The notes below the pieces were generated by a model, which ran no database searches, had not been told where the DNA came from, and worked only from the letters and a program-made list of their open reading frames with translations. The position numbers were made by a program, and so were the translations under genes. A stretch of 6,215 nucleotides of DNA from Arthrobacter sp. (GTDB taxonomy: Bacteria; Actinomycetota; Actinomycetes; Actinomycetales; Micrococcaceae): contig JASLAA010000306.1 in assembly GCA_030147325.1 (NCBI GenBank), positions 1 through 6,215 on the forward strand, written 5' to 3'. Positions 1-6,199 of the stretch are shown here, piece by piece. The stretch's first letter is position 1. Each line of letters begins with the position of its first letter.

Positions 1-1028
1 AACAGGGCAGCCGAGGCGGCGATCACCTTCTCCGTCGCCTCGACCCCGTGGACGAGCGACGTGACGTCGTAGGCCAGGGCCCGCTGCCCGGCCCGCTCGT
101 GCGGGCGCTCCGTCGTCGCTTTCTCCAACTCCTCGATCTCCTCGCGGCTGCGGAAGGTGAAGATGCGCAGACGTTCGGTGACGTCGGCGTCGGAGGTGTT
201 GAGCCAGAACTGGAACATGGCGTAGGGACTCGTCATGGCTGCATCGAGCCAGACCGCGTTACCCTCGCTCTTCCCGAACTTCGTGCCGTCCGAGTTCGTG
301 ATCAGCGGCGTGCCGATCGCATGGACGCTCTTACCCTCGACCTTGCGCACCAGCTCGGTGCCACTGGTCAGGTTTCCCCACTGGTCCGATCCCCCGGTCT
401 GCAGCACGCACCCGTACTCACGGAACAGCTGCAGGTAGTCCATGCCCTGCAGGATCTGGTAGCTGAACTCCGAGTAGCTGATGCCCTCGTCGGAATTGAG
501 CCGCTTGGCGACGGTCTCCTTCTTGATCATCGTCCCGACCCGGAAGTACTTGCCGACGTCGCGCAGGAAATCGATGACCGTCATCGGCCCTGTCCAGTCG
601 AGGTTGTTGACCATCCGGGCCGGGTTCTCGCCCTCGAACGCCAGGAACTTCTGCACCTGGCCCTGGAGGTAGCCGACCCACTCGGCGACGGTCTCCTTCG
701 TGTTCATCGTCCGTTCCGCCGTCGGGCGGGGATCACCGACCAGACCGGTGGAACCGCCTACCAGGCCGAGGGGCCGGTGACCGGCCAGCTGGAGCCGGCG
801 CATTGTGAGCAGCTGGACGAGGTTGCCCAGGTGGAGGCTCGGCGCCGTGGGGTCGAACCCGCAGTAGAACGTCACCGGATCCCCCGCGAGAAGCTCCCGC
901 AGCTCGCCCTCGTCCGTGGATACATACACCAGGCCGCGCCAGACGAGCTCGTCGTACACGTTCGCGAACGACGGATCGTTGCTCTGGCCTACGAGGCCAC
1001 TGACCGGGGAATCTGTTTGCTGGGACAC
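1..1028 (-). CDS. tyrS: Tyrosyl-tRNA synthetase (TyrRS), 3' end beyond the window
   Basis: Class I aminoacyl-tRNA synthetase that activates tyrosine with ATP and charges tRNA-Tyr in the cytoplasm. I read 342 codons without a stop, running off the left edge. Visible signatures are YCGFDPTAPSLHLGN at residues 55-69, with HLGN (66-69) as the HIGH-type ATP motif; GSDQWGN at 213-219; and KFGKS (250-254) as the KMSKS-type loop. The family is usually about 420-435 residues, so the catalytic core is essentially complete and the C-terminal S4-like tRNA-binding domain lies outside. The GTG start at 1028 is the only start codon after an in-frame TAA four codons upstream, and it keeps the FANVYDELVWRGL segment typical of actinobacterial TyrRS. 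No well-spaced Shine-Dalgarno sequence precedes it; the helD stop is 12 nt upstream, so translational coupling is likely. There is no room for a T-box leader in front of it. Confidence 0.97.
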   Translation of the reverse strand, partial: MSQQTDSPVSGLVGQSNDPSFANVYDELVWRGLVYVSTDEGELRELLAGDPVTFYCGFDPTAPSLHLGNLVQLLTMRRLQLAGHRPLGLVGGSTGLVGDPRPTAERTMNTKETVAEWVGYLQGQVQKFLAFEGENPARMVNNLDWTGPMTVIDFLRDVGKYFRVGTMIKKETVAKRLNSDEGISYSEFSYQILQGMDYLQLFREYGCVLQTGGSDQWGNLTSGTELVRKVEGKSVHAIGTPLITNSDGTKFGKSEGNAVWLDAAMTSPYAMFQFWLNTSDADVTERLRIFTFRSREEIEELEKATTERPHERAGQRALAYDVTSLVHGVEATEKVIAASAAL

Positions 1029-1040
1029 CCCACCAAATTA

Positions 1041-3293
1041 TCAGCCGGCGATACCGGCAGGAATTCGACCGGTCGAGATGACGCGGAGGCGCTGGGTGGG
1101 CCGCGTCATGGCGACATAGAGATCTCCCACGCGCGCGGTTGCCGAGTCCAGCATGTCCTGTGGCTCGAGGATGACCACGCCGTCGAACTCCAGGCCTTTC
1201 GACTCACGGGGACCGATGACCACGATGTCCTGGCCGGGCCCGCCCGCGCCCGTACCCACGCGTGCTCCGTACTCGGCTTCCAGTGCGGGGCGGACGTCGC
1301 CGAGGAGGTGATCGGGCGCGATGACGGCGAGCAGTCCGCCGTCGATGGCCGACAGCTCCTCGGGCATGACGCGCACGAGGAACGGGACGAGATCCTGCAC
1401 GGTGTCGAGGACAGGGGCGAACCTGCCTTCACGGACCGCTTTCGGTGCGGACACCACGAGCCCGGCCGCATTCGCCATGCGCACGGCAGCCTCCGCGATC
1501 TGCGACGGCGTGCGATAGTTCACCGTCAGTTCCTCCAATTGCCAGCGATCACCCACGAACGGCTCGAGCGCCTGCTGCCAGGAACGGGATCCCGCGGCCG
1601 AGCTCGTCTGCGCGATGTCGCCGACGATCGTGAAGGATTTCAGCGGGCACCGTCGCATGAGCATGCGCCACTGCATCGGGGAGAGCTCCTGCGCCTCGTC
1701 CACCACGATGTGACCGTAGGCCCAGGTGCGGTCGCCCGACGCCCGCTCCGCAGCGGAGAGTCGCGTCGCGGACACGGCGTTGTGCTGCGCGAGATCCTCG
1801 GCCGTCAGGACGCCGTCGACTCCCGAATCCTCGAGGGATGCGTTCACGTTCTCGAGGGCACGTTCGGCGTTGGCGAGGTCTCGCTTCTGCTCCTGTTCGC
1901 GCGCCGCGTTGTCGCGCCCTGCGGAGACGTCCAACTCCCCCAGCAGCTCCGCGGCTTCGTCGAGGAGTGGTACGTCGGCCTCGGTCCAGGGGGCATCCAC
2001 GGGTCGCTCCAGTGCCGCCAGGTCGCGGTCGCTGAACGTGGGCGCCGCGGCGCGCAACAGGGCGGGCCGGGCGAAGAGCTCCGACACCAGCTTCTGCGGC
2101 GAGAGGGGCATCCACGCGAGGTTCAGGGCGATGCGTACGTCACGGGAGCTGCGGACGTCCTCCGCGAGGTAGGAACGGTCGGCATTGTTGCCTCCGCCGG
2201 ACGATTCCTCGAGTTTCTCCAGCAGCTGCTCGGTGAGTTCGCGCAGGAGGGTCTTCACGAAGGTGACGCGGGCCTCGTTGTGCGGCTTGCCCGTCGCTCG
2301 GGCGCGCTCACGGGCACGGCCGACCTGCCGCGGTGTGAGGGTGAGCCATGTCCCCTCGACATTGAGCCGCTGGTTCTCCGCCGGTACACGCTCCCGGTTG
2401 GCGACGGCGTTCCTCAGGACCTGCGCCATCTCGAGCCGGCCCTTGGTCGCGGCTGCCTGCTCGTCCGGTTCCTGCACCGTGCGGACGCCCGGCATCAGGG
2501 TCCCGATGCCCGCCATGACGACGCCGGTCTCGCCCAGGGACGGGAGCACCCGCTCGATGTACTTCATGAACGCGTCCGTCGGACCGACGAGGAGGACGCC
2601 GGCCGACTTGAGCCGTTCGCGGTGCGTGTACAGGAGGTAGGCGGCGCGGTGCAGGGCCACAGCCGTCTTGCCTGTCCCGGGGCCGCCCTGGACGACGGTG
2701 ACCCCGGGAAGCGGTGCACGGATGATGCGATCCTGTTCCGCCTGGATCGTGCCGACGATGTCGGACATCTGGCCGGTGCGCCGCGTGTTGAGAGCCGCGA
2801 GCAGGGCGCCTTCACCCTGGAGGGAGTCGTCGTCACCCAGCAGATCGGCGTCGAGCACGTCGTCCTCGATCGCGACGACGTCACGCCGGGAGAGGATCAG
2901 GTGCCGACGGCGACGGACACCCATGCGCTCGAAAGCAGTGGCCTGGTAGAAGGTGCCCGCCTCGGGGGCCCGCCAGTCCACCATCAGTTGGCGGAGGTCG
3001 TCATCCGAGAGACCGATCCGACCGATGTATCGCTTGTCGCCGGAATCGAGGTCGAGGCGTCCGAACACCAGCCGGTCATCGACGGCGTTCAGCTGCGCGA
3101 GCCGGTCCTCGTACATCGTCGCGAACGCGTCCCGTTCGGAGCGGTTCTGGTGCGATCCGGCAGCCTGCGTGCGTCGGACATCGGCCAACTGCTGCGCCTT
3201 CTCCGCACGGAGTTCGTCGAGACGGCGGTACAGGCCATCGACGTAGTCGCGCTCGTGGTCGAGCTCGGCTCTGGCCTGGGACGTCTCGTGCAT
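1041..3293 (-). CDS. helD: HelD-type RNA polymerase recycling ATPase (SF1 helicase-like, class II)
   Basis: A 750-residue protein of the HelD family, UvrD/Rep-like ATPases that bind core RNA polymerase and release stalled or post-termination complexes. Residues 1-70 are heptad-rich and charged, expected to form the N-terminal coiled-coil arm that enters the secondary channel. Then come YIGRIGL (89-95) and VDWRAP (105-110), and the SF1 motifs: Walker A GPGTGKT (204-210), motif Ia LLVGPTDAF (234-242), Walker B VVDEAQE (530-536), motif III FTIVGDIAQT (554-563), motif IV VNYRTPSQIA (591-600), motif V ESKGLEFDGVVI (697-708) and motif VI YVAMTRPTQRL (726-736). The long insert between motifs Ia and II corresponds to the primary-channel-loop region of the mycobacterial protein. 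The length matches class II (actinobacterial) HelD; all ATPase motifs look intact. The ATG at 3293 follows a strong Shine-Dalgarno sequence. It sits 51 nt after apt and 12 nt before tyrS. A rifamycin-resistance HelR paralogue is the main alternative; no rifamycin-associated element is apparent upstream, which favours a housekeeping HelD. Confidence 0.94.
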   Translation of the reverse strand: MHETSQARAELDHERDYVDGLYRRLDELRAEKAQQLADVRRTQAAGSHQNRSERDAFATMYEDRLAQLNAVDDRLVFGRLDLDSGDKRYIGRIGLSDDDLRQLMVDWRAPEAGTFYQATAFERMGVRRRRHLILSRRDVVAIEDDVLDADLLGDDDSLQGEGALLAALNTRRTGQMSDIVGTIQAEQDRIIRAPLPGVTVVQGGPGTGKTAVALHRAAYLLYTHRERLKSAGVLLVGPTDAFMKYIERVLPSLGETGVVMAGIGTLMPGVRTVQEPDEQAAATKGRLEMAQVLRNAVANRERVPAENQRLNVEGTWLTLTPRQVGRARERARATGKPHNEARVTFVKTLLRELTEQLLEKLEESSGGGNNADRSYLAEDVRSSRDVRIALNLAWMPLSPQKLVSELFARPALLRAAAPTFSDRDLAALERPVDAPWTEADVPLLDEAAELLGELDVSAGRDNAAREQEQKRDLANAERALENVNASLEDSGVDGVLTAEDLAQHNAVSATRLSAAERASGDRTWAYGHIVVDEAQELSPMQWRMLMRRCPLKSFTIVGDIAQTSSAAGSRSWQQALEPFVGDRWQLEELTVNYRTPSQIAEAAVRMANAAGLVVSAPKAVREGRFAPVLDTVQDLVPFLVRVMPEELSAIDGGLLAVIAPDHLLGDVRPALEAEYGARVGTGAGGPGQDIVVIGPRESKGLEFDGVVILEPQDMLDSATARVGDLYVAMTRPTQRLRVISTGRIPAGIAG

Positions 3294-3299
3294 CGGACA

Positions 3300-3310
3300 C
3301 TTCCTTCCTT
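3300..3310 (-). promoter_or_regulatory. Ribosome binding site of helD
   Basis: The minus strand reads AAGGAAGGAAG followed by six bases and the ATG of helD. This purine run is the strongest Shine-Dalgarno sequence in the window and fixes the helD start at 3293. It suggests helD is translated independently and not only by coupling to apt. Confidence 0.75.
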
Positions 3311-3321
3311 CAAAGGCAGAC

Positions 3322-3332
3322 CGTCAATTCTA
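3322..3332 (-). promoter_or_regulatory. Possible internal promoter elements upstream of helD (weak)
   Basis: The 51-nt apt-helD gap is less GC-rich than its surroundings. On the minus strand it contains TAGAAT (3332-3327), close to a -10 hexamer, overlapping TTGACG (3327-3322), close to a -35 hexamer. The two cannot serve one promoter in this arrangement. If TAGAAT is the -10, the hexamer 17 bp upstream (CAACCG, in the apt end) is a poor -35. If TTGACG is the -35, the expected -10 falls in the purine-rich Shine-Dalgarno region and does not match. I list it only as a candidate for a secondary helD start site. Confidence 0.2.
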
Positions 3333-3344
3333 GCGCGGCGGAAG

Positions 3345-3923
3345 CTACACGGTTGCCAGCGAATGGACCGTCCTGCCGGCGAGGCCCTCTCGTCCGCCCA
3401 GGGCTCCGAGCTCGAGCACGACCCCGCACCCGACGACGGCGGCACCCGCCTTTTCGAGCAACGCGCATGCTGCGACCAGCGTTCCGCCGGTGGCGAGGAC
3501 GTCGTCCAGCACCAGGACGCGGGTGCCCGCGGGCAGGTCGTCCTGATGGATCTCCAGGGCAGCCTGCCCGTACTCGAGGTCGTACGACTCGCGGTATACG
3601 GGTCGCGGCAGTTTCCCCGCCTTACGGACCGCGACCACACCGGTCCCCGTGGCGTAAGCCACCGCGGCGGCCAGCAGGAAACCGCGAGCCTCGACGCCGG
3701 CGACGACGTCGAACGACGCGCCGAAGGACTCGGCCACGGCGTCGATGACGGCGCGGAAGGCCGCGGCATCGGAGAAGACCGGGGTCAGGTCGCGGAAGAC
3801 GATGCCCGGAGAGGGGAAGTCGGGAACCACGGCGCAGAGGCGGTCGATCGCATCCCTGGCAACCGCTGCGACACCCGTCCCGTCATCCGGTACCGGGCTG
3901 CTGTCCGCTGCGCTGATCATCAC
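3345..3923 (-). CDS. apt: Adenine phosphoribosyltransferase
   Basis: Purine-salvage enzyme converting adenine and PRPP to AMP and pyrophosphate in the cytosol. The 192 residues match the usual 170-190 of the family plus a short N-terminal tail. Signatures: PDFPSPGIVFRDLTPVF (34-50), typical of APRT; GVEARGFLLAAAVAY (76-90), where the EARGF element belongs to the substrate-binding core; RKAGKLPRPVYRESYDLEYG (100-119), the flexible catalytic loop; and the PRPP-binding loop VLVLDDVLATGGTLVAA (136-152), with the acidic pair D140-D141 followed by ATGGT. Start choice: GTG at 3923 overlaps the mpg stop by 4 nt (GTGA) and has a TAAGG Shine-Dalgarno 7 nt upstream; the next codon is ATG at 3920, a possible alternative that barely changes the protein. 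The overlap implies coupling to mpg. In many actinomycetes apt lies between secDF and relA, so this position is atypical for the gene (recalled gene order, unverified). Confidence 0.96.
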   Translation of the reverse strand: MMISAADSSPVPDDGTGVAAVARDAIDRLCAVVPDFPSPGIVFRDLTPVFSDAAAFRAVIDAVAESFGASFDVVAGVEARGFLLAAAVAYATGTGVVAVRKAGKLPRPVYRESYDLEYGQAALEIHQDDLPAGTRVLVLDDVLATGGTLVAACALLEKAGAAVVGCGVVLELGALGGREGLAGRTVHSLATV

Positions 3924-4564
3924 GGATCAACCTTACGGGCTGCACGGGCCTTGCCCGGACGGTATCTGGACACCGTCGGATCATCCGGCAGCCAGAACCG
4001 CCACGGATATTCCTCCGTGCCTGCAATGCCGCTGACGCCCACTCGCGGACCGGTCGCCACGGCAGCTGCCGGCTCGGGGGGCAGGGCGAGGCGGAAGGGC
4101 TCGGCCAGGGCGTCCGCGCCGTCGAATCGCCGGTCCAGCCCGAGCGCCTGGGCGAGGCGGGCGGGCCCCCGCGCGAGGTCGCGGTCCGATGCCGGGTGCG
4201 AGCGACGCTTCCGGGCGAGTTCTGCTCCCTCCACGATCTCTCCCGCCCGCAGCAGCAGCCCCGTGGCCCAGCCCTCCGAGCCGCAGACGATGTTCGCGCA
4301 GTAGTGCATCCCGTAGGTGAAATAGACGTAGAGGTGCCCTGCCGGCCCGAACATGGTGGCGTTGCGTGCCGTCCGGCCACGGAACGCGTGTGAGCCCGGG
4401 TCATCAGGCCCGAGGTAGGCCTCCACCTCCGAGATCCGGACGGTGACAGCGCCGACGTCGTCGCTATGGGTCAGGTGCGCGCCGAGGAGCCAGGGCGCGA
4501 CGTCCAGGGCACTGCCGCTCAACCTGCCCCGCAGGTCCTGGTCCCCGCCGCTCGCCTCGTCCAC
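3920..4564 (-). CDS. mpg: 3-methyladenine DNA glycosylase, AAG/MPG family
   Basis: Monofunctional base-excision glycosylase of the alkyladenine family (the fold of human AAG), which flips out and removes alkylated purines such as 3-methyladenine, leaving an abasic site. Counting from the GTG at 4564 the protein has 214 residues, normal for bacterial members (about 190-215). Visible signatures: RISEVEAYLGPDDPGSH (43-59), in which E48 aligns with catalytic Glu125 and Y50 with the stacking Tyr127 of human AAG, and H59 aligns with His136; the core YVYFTYGMHYCANIV (79-93); and LLLRAGE (103-109), with R106 at the position of Arg182. The catalytic set looks complete. An in-frame GTG at 4594 would add ten residues (224 in total), but these have no family resemblance and no Shine-Dalgarno sequence. 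The 4564 start sits 6 nt after a -10-like TACGGT, as expected for a leaderless mRNA. The gene is first of the leftward cluster and divergent from ada-alkA. Confidence 0.93.
   Translation of the reverse strand: MDEASGGDQDLRGRLSGSALDVAPWLLGAHLTHSDDVGAVTVRISEVEAYLGPDDPGSHAFRGRTARNATMFGPAGHLYVYFTYGMHYCANIVCGSEGWATGLLLRAGEIVEGAELARKRRSHPASDRDLARGPARLAQALGLDRRFDGADALAEPFRLALPPEPAAAVATGPRVGVSGIAGTEEYPWRFWLPDDPTVSRYRPGKARAARKVDP
3931..3935 (-). promoter_or_regulatory. Ribosome binding site of apt
   Basis: TAAGG on the minus strand, inside the last codons of mpg, lies 7 nt before GTG (3923) and 10 nt before ATG (3920). The spacing favours the GTG as the start, giving the 4-nt GTGA overlap with mpg. 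Confidence 0.5.
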
Positions 4565-4570
4565 GCATCG

Positions 4571-4579
4571 ACCGTAGCA
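4571..4579 (-). promoter_or_regulatory. Candidate extended -10 of mpg (leaderless start)
   Basis: The minus strand reads TGC-TACGGT (4579-4571), which matches an extended -10 (TGN followed by TANNNT). Six bases separate it from the GTG at 4564, so transcription would begin at or next to the start codon. Leaderless RTG starts of this form are common in actinobacteria. No clear -35 hexamer lies 16-18 bp upstream. If it is real, the 4594 GTG lies upstream of the transcription start and cannot be used. Confidence 0.4.
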
Positions 4580-4600
4580 AAGGCCCCGCCGCACACCCGT

Positions 4601-4623
4601 GTCCGAATCCCGCTAGTTCGGAC
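4601..4623. repeat. Perfect 7-bp inverted repeat, candidate operator between mpg and ada-alkA
   Basis: The plus strand reads GTCCGAA (4601-4607), nine bases, then TTCGGAC (4617-4623). The arms are exact reverse complements and the symmetry ends cleanly outside them. It lies in the divergent mpg/ada-alkA gap, ending 25 nt before the ada-alkA ATG, where it could overlap the promoter of that gene and sit upstream of the mpg -10. Half-sites 16 bp apart suit a dimeric regulator. It is not an SOS box (spacing and arms differ from GAAC-N4-GTTC), and no Escherichia coli-like Ada box (AAT-N6-GCAA) is visible nearby. A chance palindrome or an mRNA hairpin in the ada-alkA leader remains possible. Confidence 0.45.
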
Positions 4624-4637
4624 TGCTGCGGGCTGGC

Positions 4638-4641
4638 AGGA
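4638..4641 (+). promoter_or_regulatory. Ribosome binding site of ada-alkA
   Basis: AGGA ends 7 nt before the ATG at 4649, a normal Shine-Dalgarno spacing. It decides between the ATG at 4649 and the upstream extension of the same frame, which runs back to 4466 inside mpg without family similarity. Confidence 0.5.
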
Positions 4642-4648
4642 TGGCGGC

Positions 4649-6199
4649 ATGGACTTCTGGCAGCACTACCGGGCGATCGATGCCCGCGACGTGCGCTTCG
4701 ACGGGCAGTTCGTCACGGCGGTCTCCAGCACCGGCATCTACTGCCGTCCGTCCTGCCCCGCCCGGACTCCCAAGCCGTCCAATGTGACGTTCTACCGGAC
4801 GTCGGCCGCGGCGCACGACGCCGGCTACCGGGCTTGCAAGCGGTGTCTGCCGGAGGCGGTCCCCGGCGACCCCGGGTGGAACCTGCGCAGTGATACGGCC
4901 ACCCGCGCGATGCGCCTCATCACCGACGGCGAGGTGGACCGCACGGGGGTCCAGGGCCTCGCCGACAGGCTCGGGTACTCCTCCCGGCACCTCAACCGCA
5001 TCCTCAGGGAGGAACTCGGAGCGGGCGCGCTGGCCCTTGCCCGAGCCCACCGGGCGCAGACGGCCAGGACGCTCCTGTGCGGCACGACCCTCCGCTTCGC
5101 CGACGTGGCGTTCGCTGCGGGTTTCGGCAGCATCCGGCAGTTCAACGACACCGTCCAGCAGGTCTTCGACCTGACACCGCGGCAGGTCAGGGACTCAGCG
5201 CGACAGAAGCACGGCGCGGTGGAGGGCGGCGGTACCCGGGACGGAACCGTGCGGATCTCGCTGTCCCTGCCGGTCCGGACGCCCTACGACAACGGGATCT
5301 TCCGCTTCCTCGGGGCACGGGCCGTGGCCGGCGTCGAGCGGGGCACGCGATCGACCTACGAACGGTTGGTCCGCCTGCCGGGAGGGCCCGCCTGGTTCAG
5401 CGCGAGCGCCGTGCGAGCCCGCGTCGACGGGCAGGGTGCGCTGCCCGTCACGGTGTCGGTGTCGGGGCTGGCCGATCTGCCGGCTCTTCTCGGCCGCATC
5501 CGGGCGCTGTTCGACCTCGATGCGGATCCCGTCGCCGTCGACGCGGGGTTGGCTCGCGATCCGTCCTTCGCGCGCCTCGTCGCGGGCGCCCCTGGGATGC
5601 GACTCCCGGGATCGCTCGACCCGCACGAGGCGGTGGTCCGCGCGATCGTCGGCCGGCAGGTGGCGGTGGCCACGGCCGCAGCCGATCTAGGACGGCTGGC
5701 CGACGCCGGGGTTCCGGTCCGGGTGCCGCACACGGAGCTGACGAGATACTTCCCGTCCGCGGCTGACCTGGCGGACGCCGACGAGCCGCTCGTCCGCGGT
5801 CCTCGCCGACGCAGCGAAGCCGTGCGCTCCGCTGCGTCCACTCTCGCCTCCGGTGCGCTCGACGTCGGTATCGGGGCCGATCCGGGCGCCCTGCGTGCGT
5901 CCCTGCTCCGACTCGACGGCGTAGGACCATGGACGGCCGAATACGTCCTTATGCGCGTCCTCGGGCATCCGGACATCCGGTTGCCGATGGACGCTGCGGT
6001 GAGGAGCGGGTGGGCGCGGCTCGACGATCGGACCGGTCCCCGGGTGAGCCACCACCCCCGGCAGCCCGGCGTATCGCTCGACGACGCGATGGCGGCCGTC
6101 CGCCCCTGGCGCTCCTATGCGACACTGCACCTCTGGAGGCACGCAGCGGCACCCGATCCTCCCACCGATGACCGCCCGCACGTCGACGTCGACGACTGA
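4649..6199 (+). CDS. alkA: Ada-AlkA fusion: methyl-phosphotriester-sensing AraC-type regulator joined to 3-methyladenine glycosylase II
   Basis: A 516-residue protein with three parts. (1) Ada zinc domain, about residues 1-80: C32, C36, C63 and C66 have exactly the C-x3-C-x26-C-x2-C spacing of Escherichia coli Ada (C38, C42, C69, C72); C32 corresponds to the cysteine that takes methyl groups from DNA phosphotriesters and switches Ada into an activator. (2) AraC-type DNA-binding domain, about 84-183, with two helix-turn-helix units, LADRLGYSSRHLNRILRE (104-121) and VAFAAGFGSIRQFNDTVQQ (153-171). (3) AlkA glycosylase, about 200-500: N-terminal AlkA domain, then the HhH element LDGVGPWTAEYV (422-433), catalytic aspartate D448 in LPMD (445-448; the equivalent of AlkA D238), and the C-terminal PWRSYATLHLW (486-496). 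There is no O6-methylguanine methyltransferase domain (no PCHRV). Such fusions are known in actinobacteria (M. tuberculosis Rv1317c). It likely senses methylation, controls its own and nearby repair genes, and excises alkylated bases. Methyl-dependent regulation is inferred. Confidence 0.93.
   Translation: MDFWQHYRAIDARDVRFDGQFVTAVSSTGIYCRPSCPARTPKPSNVTFYRTSAAAHDAGYRACKRCLPEAVPGDPGWNLRSDTATRAMRLITDGEVDRTGVQGLADRLGYSSRHLNRILREELGAGALALARAHRAQTARTLLCGTTLRFADVAFAAGFGSIRQFNDTVQQVFDLTPRQVRDSARQKHGAVEGGGTRDGTVRISLSLPVRTPYDNGIFRFLGARAVAGVERGTRSTYERLVRLPGGPAWFSASAVRARVDGQGALPVTVSVSGLADLPALLGRIRALFDLDADPVAVDAGLARDPSFARLVAGAPGMRLPGSLDPHEAVVRAIVGRQVAVATAAADLGRLADAGVPVRVPHTELTRYFPSAADLADADEPLVRGPRRRSEAVRSAASTLASGALDVGIGADPGALRASLLRLDGVGPWTAEYVLMRVLGHPDIRLPMDAAVRSGWARLDDRTGPRVSHHPRQPGVSLDDAMAAVRPWRSYATLHLWRHAAAPDPPTDDRPHVDVDD

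Noticed and set aside
1029..1040. T-box riboswitch ahead of tyrS
   Set aside because: Only 12 nt separate tyrS from helD, far too short for a T-box leader.
1044..1058. GCCGG-N5-CCGGC hairpin at the 3' end of helD, as a possible terminator
   Set aside because: The stem is only 5 bp, no T-run follows, and it encodes the last helD codons (Ala-Gly-Ile-Ala-Gly). It would also sit directly before tyrS in a compact cluster.
48..4304. A plus-strand open frame of 1418 codons spanning four minus-strand genes
   Set aside because: It is antisense to tyrS, helD, apt and most of mpg, all of which have clear family motifs. Its translation shows no recognisable domain. Long antisense frames arise readily from GC-rich codon use.
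4641..4643. ATG at 4641 just upstream of the ada-alkA start
   Set aside because: It is out of frame with the Ada domain; the ATG at 4649 is in frame and 7 nt after AGGA.
4466..4648. N-terminal extension of the ada-alkA frame upstream of the ATG at 4649
   Set aside because: It overlaps the start of mpg on the other strand, has no family similarity, and the Ada domain begins naturally at MDFWQHY with a proper ribosome binding site.
4565..4648. SOS (LexA) box, E. coli-like Ada box, or RecA-independent damage promoter in the divergent gap
   Set aside because: No GAAC-N4-GTTC, no AAT-N6-GCAA, and no TTGTC-type element with an 8-bp gap to a TANNNT hexamer could be found on either strand.
4649..6199. 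A C-terminal O6-methylguanine methyltransferase domain in the Ada protein
   Set aside because: No PCHRV active-site motif is present; the C-terminal half carries HhH-GPD glycosylase signatures instead.
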